A DNA stretch of 7,664 bases from an uncultured Bacteroides sp. (GCF_900547205.1 NZ_URFY01000089.1:1-7664); one strand, 5' to 3'; counted from the first letter of the stretch, positions 1 through 5,954 are shown. The notes: generated by a model from the letters alone, not told the origin. Program-made: numbers and translations.

Positions 1-87
1 TTAGAAATGCTTGAGCCGTATGATGGGAAACTATCAAGTACGGTTCTTAGAGGGGGAAGCCTCCGAAAGGGGGCTGACCTACTCGAT
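1..87 (+). mobile_element. Group II intron, 3' end (domains V and VI)
   Basis: This is the 3' end of a self-splicing group II intron retroelement; the rest, including any reverse transcriptase/maturase gene, lies left of the window. Seen in the sequence: a 34-nt domain V (13-46), then a domain VI hairpin (about 50-84) closed by a GAAA tetraloop at 65-68 (CC-GAAA-GG). In domain VI, G50-A51-G52 pairs with C82-T83-C84, and G53-G54-G55 with C78-C79-T80, leaving A81 unpaired. A81 is the seventh base from a 3' end placed at T87, which fits the branch-point position and the AY 3'-terminal consensus known for group II introns. The boundary at 87 is inferred from these rules and could be off by a base or two. 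The intron has the same orientation as the downstream genes, so readthrough from it could transcribe them. Confidence 0.88.
13..46 (+). ncRNA. Group II intron domain V (catalytic hairpin)
   Basis: Domain V is the catalytic heart of the group II ribozyme. Bases 13-21 pair with 38-46, including the usual G15-T44 wobble, and bases 22-26 pair with 31-35. The loop is GAAA (27-30), and a two-base AA bulge sits on the 3' strand (36-37). The catalytic triad AGC is at 14-16. The 34-nt length, bulge and tetraloop all match the canonical form, so this copy looks intact rather than decayed. Confidence 0.9.
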
Positions 88-93
88 AAAATC

Positions 94-201
94 ATGATAC
101 TGTATAATAAGTATTTCCTGCCTCTGCTGATTTTCTTTATAGGTATGTACTTCGGGTTTATGGCGACATATTACACCATTATTTATTATAAAAGGAAATG
201 A
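94..201 (+). CDS. Small hydrophobic membrane peptide (35 aa), possibly the 3' part of an interrupted gene
   Basis: An ATG at 94 opens a 35-residue reading frame: a short N-terminus, one hydrophobic segment (about residues 8-30, rich in Phe, Leu, Ile, Tyr) and a basic KRK tail. That is the look of a single-pass membrane peptide with a cytoplasmic C-terminus. The frame is also open upstream into the intron, but that extension is structured intron RNA, so 94 is preferred. No Shine-Dalgarno is visible. The start lies only 6 nt from the inferred intron end. It could therefore be a free-standing small gene, or the distal exon of a gene split by the intron. The family is not recognised. Coding status is uncertain because it is so short. 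Confidence 0.35.
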   Translation: MILYNKYFLPLLIFFIGMYFGFMATYYTIIYYKRK

Positions 202-235
202 TTAATGCTGCTACTCGACAAACTATTATAAACGT

Positions 236-1603
236 ATGAATAAAGTAAAGATTCTATTCGTTCTCCTCTTTTGTCTGATAAGTACAAAAGAGATGGTGGC
301 ACAGAGCGATTCTGTGCAGTATTATATGGAAGTAGACACTACCCAGAGCGGGATTCGAGCAGGGCAAGATGTGCCACTTCGGTATATTTGTACCGTGCAG
401 TATGATTCGGTGCTGCCGCCCCGTTTCAGCGCACCTGTGGAAATAATAAAAGAGGCTGTTCCGCATCGTTCGGGACACGCCGTGGTCAATGGGGAGCTAA
501 CCGATATTTACGAGTTCGGATTTGAGTATATTGTCCGGTTTCAAACAGCGGGAAGACACGACCTGCCTCTATCCTTGGTTCGGGTGAATGGCAAAGAGTA
601 TCGGACACCTCCGATGAGTGTGTGGGTACAGCCTGCCATTGCGAACATAGAAGACGTGGAGTGCTCTGTATCTATTAAACCTAAACGTCCAAAGGTGGGA
701 GAACGGTTTGATGTTTTACTTACCTGTAATAGGCAACCGGACAGCAAACGACCTACCGTAACACTGAATGGGCAGCCGATGGAATCGGGAGGACACAGCT
801 ATTCGTCCGTCAATGCAGAAGAGGAGTTCCAGTTTATCTATCCTGCCAGAGTAGCAAATGGAGGACGTTATACTTTATCGGTGAGTGAACTTAGTTTTGG
901 TGGCACTCCGTATCATATTTCTGACACGGAGATTGAAATAGCGGGAGTAACGTATAGCCCGAAAGGTGGCAATGCTCCCTCCGCATGGGTGTGGCTCATC
1001 ATTGCCGGAGCATATATGCTGTTCGTCTACCTCACCTTGTGGCTGCGATTCCGCAAGGAGGCTGACGAGGAACTGGTGGCATTCGTCCTCACGCATCATC
1101 GGCTCAATCTCAATACTGAGTGGGCGTATACGCACTACGGTTTCGCGCTTGGGATATTGATGATTCCTTTCCTTTTTATATGTATCAATATCTATGACTA
1201 CATGGTGGCGGATGGCGCTCATTCGTTTTTCCCACTGTTTTGGTGCGGAGCTTTACCGTTGCTGCTTGCCTATGTGAGCTATCGCAGCCAGCGTAAGAAA
1301 TTGAATTTTGAACCTATCGCAACGACCTTATCCGTAGAAATGATACAGGAAGCGATAGAAGAGGTTGCAAGGCAGAACAATTGGATTGTTGACCACATCG
1401 ACAACCATTGCTTTGCAGCACACACCAGCCGTTCTTTTCCGAGCTTATCGTGGGGGGAACAGGTATTTGTGGTGTTCGACAAAGGGACGGTATGGGTGAA
1501 TAGTGTCAATGACTTGAATAAAAAGAGTGTGGCGTGTTCGTTCGGTTACACAAAAAAGAATATTCAACTATTGAGAGAGGCGATAGAAAATAAGGTAAAC
1601 TAA
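236..1603 (+). CDS. BatD-like secreted/membrane-anchored protein
   Basis: This 455-aa protein has a signal peptide (residues 1-22, probable cut before Q23 in MVAQSD) and a periplasmic part of about 220 residues. Three membrane helices follow (about 249-270, 299-322, 330-348), then a cytoplasmic C-terminal domain (about 351-455). Residues 25-135 read like the first domain of BatD (Bacteroides aerotolerance family): a V.AGQ.V.L.Y start, F.AP.EI, a Gly-His/Asn-Gly turn, a YI..F.TAGRHDLP strand, and VNGKEYRTPP closing the repeat. Residues 140-237 look like a second beta-rich repeat. The C-terminal part (SWGEQVFVVFDKG, then a WVNS/KNI pattern) resembles a small domain seen on Bacteroidetes membrane proteins, but I cannot name it. 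No other Bat gene (BatA/B/C/E, MoxR) is near, so this is not a normal Bat operon. It starts the cargo run and lies 13 nt before an Imm17-like gene. A role in envelope protection is inference. Confidence 0.72.
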   Translation: MNKVKILFVLLFCLISTKEMVAQSDSVQYYMEVDTTQSGIRAGQDVPLRYICTVQYDSVLPPRFSAPVEIIKEAVPHRSGHAVVNGELTDIYEFGFEYIVRFQTAGRHDLPLSLVRVNGKEYRTPPMSVWVQPAIANIEDVECSVSIKPKRPKVGERFDVLLTCNRQPDSKRPTVTLNGQPMESGGHSYSSVNAEEEFQFIYPARVANGGRYTLSVSELSFGGTPYHISDTEIEIAGVTYSPKGGNAPSAWVWLIIAGAYMLFVYLTLWLRFRKEADEELVAFVLTHHRLNLNTEWAYTHYGFALGILMIPFLFICINIYDYMVADGAHSFFPLFWCGALPLLLAYVSYRSQRKKLNFEPIATTLSVEMIQEAIEEVARQNNWIVDHIDNHCFAAHTSRSFPSLSWGEQVFVVFDKGTVWVNSVNDLNKKSVACSFGYTKKNIQLLREAIENKVN

Positions 1604-1616
1604 CATAGATGATATT

Positions 1617-1877
1617 ATGGAAAAGGAACAAGATTTTTTCAGTAACCTGACACCAACAAGTGGCGGTTTAATACTCATCGCTTTGGGAGCTTTAGTGCTT
1701 ATCGGAGCTATTCGCCGATGGGAATGGGTCTTTGACATGACGGGACAACGCAATGGCAGATTTAATTTTCTTTTATGGCTGTATGACCTATTCGGTGAAA
1801 AAGGATTGAGGGTCGGAATGATAATCAATGCTATCATTATTATTATTGCTGGAATTGCGATAATGGTGTTTATGTAA
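1617..1877 (+). CDS. Imm17-like two-helix membrane immunity protein, copy 1
   Basis: This 86-aa protein has two membrane helices (about residues 17-33 and 66-86). Between them is a polar segment with RRWEWVFDMTGQR (33-45) and an LFGEKGLRVG stretch (58-67). Small two-helix proteins with a W-x-W motif after helix 1 and an FG..G.R motif before helix 2 match the immunity protein 17 family (Imm17), which is predicted to protect cells from partner toxins of polymorphic toxin systems. It sits 13 nt after the BatD-like gene and 13 nt before the next gene, so it is probably in the same operon. A clear paralogue lies at 3886-4161. From G17 to R45, 20 of 29 residues match that copy, and the first 19 bases of the two genes are identical. 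The Imm17 call comes from remembered family features, not a search. No toxin is adjacent in the window. Confidence 0.68.
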   Translation: MEKEQDFFSNLTPTSGGLILIALGALVLIGAIRRWEWVFDMTGQRNGRFNFLLWLYDLFGEKGLRVGMIINAIIIIIAGIAIMVFM

Positions 1878-1890
1878 GCAAAAATAATAA

Positions 1891-2484
1891 ATGAAAAGGA
1901 ATAGTTTTTTTAATATTTCACTTTGTATTCATATTCTCTGTGGAATACTGGGAATAATAGATGATCATATCCGTTGGAATATGGGATATATTATCGGTTA
2001 TTCGTTTTTTCTATCGCTGTTAGTTATGGCATTTTCTATCCCCAAACACTTGTCGAAGAAAGTTAGAATAAGTTTACGCACTTATATTAGTGTTTATTTG
2101 CTGGGGTGGATTCCTGCTATATTTATTCCCAAAGGGCTATTCTTTTTGTTTGTTGTACTGGCAGAGTTGGGTGGAAATGCGACAAAGATTGCTGAGAACA
2201 ACGACTATATAGTCCGTCTTTATATAACCGCATCACTCTTTGATAATTATAACGAAAAACGGATATATAGAAAACAAGGTATTGTAGAAAAATATGTAGG
2301 GAGTTTTGATGCAGGTGACATCAGCCCTACAAACAGATATGATATTGAGGATTTTCAAGTTGATGAAAAGAATCAAGTCTTTACTGGAAGAGGTCACGCA
2401 TTACACAAATATGATGGAGAGATTTCTTCCGGAGATACGGTTTTGTATTTTCCAATTTGTATGAATAAGCAGCGTGCCGAATGA
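1891..2484 (+). CDS. Unrecognised membrane protein with a C-terminal beta-rich domain (197 aa)
   Basis: The N-terminal half holds three to four hydrophobic stretches (about residues 6-23, 31-50, 64-80 and 82-95). The C-terminal half (about 105-197) is polar and probably beta-rich, and a GIVEKYVGSFDAGD...DIEDFQVD...VFTGRGH...DGEISSGDTVLYFPI pattern runs through residues 130-189. This layout (G-x-VE, then -DF-V-, -F-, then G-x-I-x-x-G-x-x-V) resembles small domains on other bacterial membrane proteins, but the match is by eye and I assign no function. It starts 13 nt after the Imm17-like gene. The DNA is clearly AT-rich: 20 of 60 bases at 1981-2040 are G or C. Context suggests it works with, or is carried along with, the immunity-like genes. 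Confidence 0.7.
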   Translation: MKRNSFFNISLCIHILCGILGIIDDHIRWNMGYIIGYSFFLSLLVMAFSIPKHLSKKVRISLRTYISVYLLGWIPAIFIPKGLFFLFVVLAELGGNATKIAENNDYIVRLYITASLFDNYNEKRIYRKQGIVEKYVGSFDAGDISPTNRYDIEDFQVDEKNQVFTGRGHALHKYDGEISSGDTVLYFPICMNKQRAE

Positions 2485-2513
2485 AGCGGAAAGCTGCCTG
2501 ACGTAATCAACTT

Positions 2514-2597
2514 ATGATAAAAGAAAAAATAAGCAGATGAAGCGGATTCATCATTGCCCTCTTAGGATTCATCATTTTTATTTTGATGCATAAATAA
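2514..2597 (+). pseudogene. Degenerate small membrane-peptide fragment between two cargo genes
   Basis: A frame starting at ATG 2514 reads MIKEKISR, meets TGA at 2538-2540, then continues in the same frame as SGFIIALLGFIIFILMHK before TAA at 2595-2597. Ignoring the TGA, this would be a basic N-terminus plus one hydrophobic helix. The tail also resembles the final helix of the two Imm17-like proteins (IIMVCGLVLFILM in the second copy). It may be a broken small membrane gene or the leftover 3' end of a third immunity-like gene. A 10-bp direct repeat, ATGAAGCGGA, occurs at 2481-2490 (overlapping the upstream stop codon) and at 2537-2546 (spanning the in-frame stop), which could mark a past deletion or duplication. 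It is short and low-complexity, so chance is a real alternative. Confidence 0.27.
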
Positions 2598-2627
2598 TTA
2601 GAATTATAGTAAACTGTTTATATCAAT

Positions 2628-3374
2628 ATGACGAAAAAAAGGCGTAACAAATCAGGTGCTTCTGTCACCAAAAAGCAAAAACAGCATATACAAAATCCCA
2701 CTAAACAGAAGAAGAAAAAGCTCGGATGGTGGAAGTTTTATATACCATTCTTCACCGTAGTGTTTTTGCTCCATTTCAAATTTTGGCACGCAGAACAGGA
2801 ATGGGTATTCAAAACACTGTTCCCATCCGACCATAAGGAGGTGGCTACTAATATATTAATTGTACTTTTCCCTATGATGTTCATCCCGTTCTTGACTTAT
2901 ATGTATAAGCATCGTGACAGGTGGAAGCTTAAATGGTATCATCCGGAATATCTGGGTGTGGGATTTATCTTTTGTGCAATTCCTACCGCTTTTCTGGGAA
3001 ATGTTCTCTTTGTCTTGATGATGTGGCTGAATAGCCTGTCGTCTACTGCTACTTACCAGCAAGAATATAGGGCTAAGGTGGTGCAAATTCATAAAAAGAA
3101 ACATTCCACTCCAATGAGACATTCCGGTTCCGGATGGGTCAATAACTTTCCATACACGAGGCTGTTCGTCAGCAGTATAGGTGACAATAAGCCGTATCAT
3201 GGAATTTACACAAGCTTTGATTCCGGGCATTTGCTTGAACAAATTGATGATTTACGCCTGATAGTGCAGCAAAAAGACGGCTGGTTGGGGTTCGGAGTGA
3301 TCGAAAGCATTTCGATTGCTGCCGACCTTGACGGCGATAGCGTTAGTACATTCCGATCATCTGACAGTCATTGA
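2628..3374 (+). CDS. Unrecognised three-helix membrane protein with a very basic N-terminus (248 aa)
   Basis: Residues 1-31 are dominated by Lys and Arg, which should keep the N-terminus in the cytoplasm. Hydrophobic segments follow at about 36-50, 74-93 and 108-134. The remaining 110 residues are soluble and mixed alpha/beta. They include YRAKVVQIHKKK (147-158), a FPYTRLFVSSIGDNKPYHGIY stretch (174-194), and an acidic, Ser-rich tail. I do not recognise the family. It follows a 143-nt gap after the previous gene, so a promoter may lie there, but I see no good TAnnTTTG element. The start at 2628 (MTKKRRNK) is the first ATG after that gap. The 156-aa gene begins 20 nt after its stop. Confidence 0.7.
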   Translation: MTKKRRNKSGASVTKKQKQHIQNPTKQKKKKLGWWKFYIPFFTVVFLLHFKFWHAEQEWVFKTLFPSDHKEVATNILIVLFPMMFIPFLTYMYKHRDRWKLKWYHPEYLGVGFIFCAIPTAFLGNVLFVLMMWLNSLSSTATYQQEYRAKVVQIHKKKHSTPMRHSGSGWVNNFPYTRLFVSSIGDNKPYHGIYTSFDSGHLLEQIDDLRLIVQQKDGWLGFGVIESISIAADLDGDSVSTFRSSDSH

Positions 3375-3394
3375 TATGTGTGGTGGTGGAGAAA

Positions 3395-3865
3395 ATGAGC
3401 AAGAAAAACATTTATAATATGAAATATTACCGATCAGACAAAAAGCCCATCAACTACTTTGAACGACAAAAGAAGCGGCAGCAATTGAATAAGTATCGGT
3501 ATTACTTCTTCGATTATATGTACTATTGCGGTGAGAAATGGAGCGAAAAGGGAGCGAGAACCAGCGGCTCGATTGTACTCTATCTGTATTGGGGATTCTG
3601 CATCGTGCTGCCGTCGAGCTTTTGTCTGATCCCGATGCAGTTATTGTCAAATAGCGAACGTGTCATCGCAGGACTGGCACTCTTTATCATACCTCCATTT
3701 ACTTTCTGTCTGCTGCGTTATCGGAAAGAATACCGTTTCGCCGTGATGAACCATTACCGGCGAAGCGAATGGTTCAAAGGGATTCCGGTGTGGCTGATTT
3801 GTTCGGGGTGGTTACCGCTTTGCATCGTGGAGTTTTGGGTATTGATAAAAATGGGTTGGATATAG
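3395..3865 (+). CDS. Unrecognised three-helix membrane protein (156 aa)
   Basis: A basic, Tyr-rich N-terminal segment (residues 1-55, with ERQKKRQQ and KYRYYFFDYMYY) is followed by membrane helices at about 58-84, 88-107 and 129-152, ending in a short KMGWI tail. The ATG at 3395 follows a purine-rich GGTGGAGAAA and is preferred over an upstream TTG at 3371 that overlaps the preceding gene. An internal ATG at 3419 is also possible. It is 20 nt downstream of the 248-aa gene and 20 nt upstream of the second Imm17-like gene, so the three are probably co-transcribed. No family was recognised. By position it could be a partner of the neighbouring immunity-like protein, but that is only context. Confidence 0.68.
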   Translation: MSKKNIYNMKYYRSDKKPINYFERQKKRQQLNKYRYYFFDYMYYCGEKWSEKGARTSGSIVLYLYWGFCIVLPSSFCLIPMQLLSNSERVIAGLALFIIPPFTFCLLRYRKEYRFAVMNHYRRSEWFKGIPVWLICSGWLPLCIVEFWVLIKMGWI

Positions 3866-3885
3866 AAACTAATAATAAACTGAAT

Positions 3886-4161
3886 ATGGAAAAGGAACAA
3901 GATTATTTTAGCAAGCTGGTTGAATCATTCCCGAAAGAATATGTGGGACTGGTGATAGTGGCAGCCGGCGCCTTATTCTTTATAGGAGCCTGTCGCCGCT
4001 GGAAGTGGGTGCTGGATATGACCGGGCAGCGGTCGGCACACCCTTTTGGGTTCCTGACACTGATGCAGGACTGGTTCGGGGATAACGGGGTGCGCATCGG
4101 GGTGATGATCATGGGTGCAATTATCATGGTTTGCGGGTTGGTACTGTTTATATTAATGTGA
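3886..4161 (+). CDS. Imm17-like two-helix membrane immunity protein, copy 2
   Basis: This 91-aa paralogue of the gene at 1617-1877 has the same order: MEKEQDYFSK start, helix at about 21-36, RRWKWVLDMTGQR (37-49), DWFGDNGVRIG (62-72), second helix at about 73-91. The start at 3886 is fixed by the copy-1 alignment; the frame is open further upstream to 3769 only because it overlaps the previous gene out of frame. The first 19 bases match copy 1 exactly, while later sequence has drifted at both codon and residue level. The DNA is GC-richer than copy 1 (35 of 60 at 3961-4020, against 30 of 60 at 1681-1740). Its TGA overlaps the ATG of the AraC-type regulator (TGATG at 4159-4163), suggesting translational coupling. 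The predicted role is inner-membrane protection against an unknown toxin. Confidence 0.7.
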   Translation: MEKEQDYFSKLVESFPKEYVGLVIVAAGALFFIGACRRWKWVLDMTGQRSAHPFGFLTLMQDWFGDNGVRIGVMIMGAIIMVCGLVLFILM

Positions 4162-4982
4162 TGAATATGGAAATATCCGATTTGTTATTGTCCCAAACGG
4201 ACAATTATCCGCATTTGCAGCCACGCATGGAGAAATTGGTGGCGGAAATCAAGTATCTGGTAGAAAGCTGCCAGCCGTTAGCTGCATACGAAGTTCTGGA
4301 AGAACGGGCAAAAGATAGCGAACTGCTGCGCTTCGTTACTTCGACAATCGAAGCACACGGAGAGTTGCCCACGCTGAAACAGCGGGACTACCCAGCCTAT
4401 ATGATGCTTATCGCCCTCTCGCAGGACAGTCATGTGGTAGCGTTTCTGTTGGACTATCTGACTTTTGCTTACATCCGTAACTATCAGGTGGAAGAGCTGC
4501 TCCTGCTGAGTGATGTACTGTATCTGCTTAACTCCCGGAATGTGCTGCTGAACGGCTTGTACAACTTCGTGTGCAAATTCTTTCGGGATGAACGGCGGGA
4601 CATGACGAAAAGACGGGAACGCCGCATCAGCGACCAAGAGTTCGCCCGTGCGGAGCGCAATATGCCCCACATGGGCGAACGGTCGTTCATGGAGAATGTG
4701 AGGATAAAAGCCTGCGGAGTGTACACCGTAAAGGAACTTGCACGGGAGTGCGGTATGGCTTCGGGGAGTTTCTACCGGAAGTTTGAGAAGGAGTTCGGCA
4801 TCACCCCCGGCAGTTGGATGGATGCGCAACGGATAGCGGACATAAAGTACCTGCTGCACTCCACAACGCTCACACTGACGGAGATTGCGAAGAGAACAGG
4901 ATTTGCAACGCCCTCTTCATTGAGCCACTACTGTGTGAAACACCTGCATTTCACGCCGGGGAAGTTAAGGGAGTTTTCATAA
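4161..4982 (+). CDS. AraC-family transcriptional regulator
   Basis: This 273-aa protein has a C-terminal AraC-type DNA-binding domain (about residues 187-272) holding two helix-turn-helix units. The first is VYTVKELARECGMASGSFYRKF (188-209). The second is LTLTEIAKRTGFATPSSLSHYC (237-258), followed by the family's usual F.PGK.RE ending. The N-terminal 150 residues are mainly helical, with Leu-rich runs such as EELLLLSDVLYLL (111-123). They do not look like the usual cupin sensor, so no ligand can be guessed. The ATG at 4161 overlaps the stop of the Imm17-like gene; a second ATG at 4167 is possible. A TTG at 4131 lies inside the immunity gene and is unlikely. It lies upstream of the rteC promoter region, so it may control rteC, its own operon, or both. 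Confidence 0.85.
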   Translation: MNMEISDLLLSQTDNYPHLQPRMEKLVAEIKYLVESCQPLAAYEVLEERAKDSELLRFVTSTIEAHGELPTLKQRDYPAYMMLIALSQDSHVVAFLLDYLTFAYIRNYQVEELLLLSDVLYLLNSRNVLLNGLYNFVCKFFRDERRDMTKRRERRISDQEFARAERNMPHMGERSFMENVRIKACGVYTVKELARECGMASGSFYRKFEKEFGITPGSWMDAQRIADIKYLLHSTTLTLTEIAKRTGFATPSSLSHYCVKHLHFTPGKLREFS

Positions 4983-5053
4983 TCATTAGAATGTATTGCT
5001 CAAATTTCCTGTGAAATAGTCACTTAGGGAGAGAATAGCGCAATGATTGTAAA

Positions 5054-5065
5054 CCGATTTATCGG
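5054..5065. repeat. Small inverted repeat upstream of the rteC -7 element (candidate operator)
   Basis: CCGAT-TT-ATCGG is a perfect 5-bp inverted repeat with a 2-bp spacer. It ends 11 nt before the TAACTTTG element of the candidate rteC promoter, where a -33 region or a regulator would bind. It is too short to be a terminator. An operator role is inference, and the AraC-type protein encoded next door is one possible binder, although AraC proteins more often use direct repeats. Confidence 0.3.
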
Positions 5066-5076
5066 CATATACCTTG

Positions 5077-5085
5077 TAACTTTGC
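5077..5085 (+). promoter_or_regulatory. Candidate Bacteroides-type promoter for rteC (-7 element)
   Basis: TAACTTTGC matches the Bacteroidales sigma-ABfr -7 consensus TAnnTTTG exactly. It is 27 nt before the rteC ATG at 5112, leaving a short AT-rich leader, as is common in Bacteroides. The -33 box is weak: the nearest TTTA (5058-5061) is 15 nt upstream, closer than the usual 19-21, which would fit a promoter that needs an activator. Confidence 0.5.
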
Positions 5086-5111
5086 ACCCGATTAAAACTA
5101 AAGATAATTTG

Positions 5112-5954
5112 ATGCAGAATTACGAAGAAATTATGAAAGAGGTGGACGATTACGTGTCCGCCATCGACCTGAACGGAGAACGTATCATAGAGGACTGCAA
5201 GCAAGTCATTGTTTTCCTCAAAGAGAAATTGGTTGGACTGAAAGAGTTTGTGCTATCCGTCCCTTTCAGTAACGAAGCGGAAGAGATCGGATTCTTCAAG
5301 TACAAGAAACCTGCCCTTCTTGCCCGGCTGATGTATTTTTACAAGGTGATGCACATAGAGAGTAACCGCCCGCCCTGTGCGGAACTGTGGGATGATTTCT
5401 ACCGAAAGCAGCAGGAAGAGCAGAAATTCTTTTTTGAGCGTCACGTAGGTTTCTACCAATACTACCGTAGCGGGGCTACCTATCGGGACGCTTACTACTT
5501 CTTGCGGGAGAAACGGGAGATCAGTCCGGAAACGGAGCTGTGCATACTGGACTGGGAACCGGAGTTCTCGACGGGTTACGACCGCCTTGTCGCACGCATC
5601 ATGGCAATGGAAATGCTGTATGCCTACCTGACCGCCCGAAGACGTGCGCTCCTGCAGAAAGCTGATGAGATACAAATTTCGTCTTTAGTGACGGAGCACT
5701 ACTGGACGGACAAGAAAACGGCGGCGGTAGAACTGATTTATGCCATTCATGCAGCCGGGAGCATTGACAACGGGCAGATAGAGATTATCGAGTTGGCGAA
5801 CTTGTTTGAAATCGTGTTTCATGTAGAATTGGGGGATGTGTACCGACTGTTTATCAACATGAGGGAGCGGAAGAACAGCCGGACGGTCTATCTGGACTAT
5901 TTGAAGGAGAAAATTCAGAAACGAATGGATGAAGCGGATGATAAAATGCTGTAA
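5112..5954 (+). CDS. rteC: RteC-family regulator of element excision/transfer
   Basis: This 280-aa protein matches the RteC family from CTnDOT-like conjugative transposons. In CTnDOT, RteC is produced under RteB control and activates the excision (xis/exc) genes. The clearest match is the C-terminal domain (about 198-276): WTDKKTAAVELIYAIHAAG, then a N-G-x-I segment, then IELANLFEIVFHVELGDVYRLF, and a final R..NSRT.YLDYLKE.I.KRMDEAD. The N-terminal part is helical, with long aromatic and charged segments (residues 95-135). ATG 5112 is chosen because the frame upstream, to an ATG at 5043, runs through the candidate promoter. A -7 element lies 27 nt upstream and a strong terminator 68 nt downstream, so it may be a single-gene unit. 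rteA and rteB are not in the window; an AraC-type regulator sits in their place. Confidence 0.88.
   Translation: MQNYEEIMKEVDDYVSAIDLNGERIIEDCKQVIVFLKEKLVGLKEFVLSVPFSNEAEEIGFFKYKKPALLARLMYFYKVMHIESNRPPCAELWDDFYRKQQEEQKFFFERHVGFYQYYRSGATYRDAYYFLREKREISPETELCILDWEPEFSTGYDRLVARIMAMEMLYAYLTARRRALLQKADEIQISSLVTEHYWTDKKTAAVELIYAIHAAGSIDNGQIEIIELANLFEIVFHVELGDVYRLFINMRERKNSRTVYLDYLKEKIQKRMDEADDKML

Noticed and set aside
7..93. Reading frame running from inside the intron into the 35-aa peptide
   Set aside because: Bases 13-84 fold as group II domains V and VI, so the upstream part is structural RNA rather than coding sequence.
3769..3885. Longer version of the second Imm17-like protein
   Set aside because: The extra N-terminus overlaps the 156-aa gene in another frame and is absent from the paralogue, which starts at the same MEKEQD.
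4278..4859. Long antisense open frame inside the AraC-type gene
   Set aside because: The + strand encodes a clear two-HTH AraC domain over the same bases. The antisense product has no recognisable pattern and no start context.
5043..5111. Upstream extension of RteC to an ATG at 5043
   Set aside because: The extension covers the TAACTTTG promoter element and the CCGAT dyad, so it is probably regulatory DNA. The ATG at 5112 follows a typical AT-rich leader.
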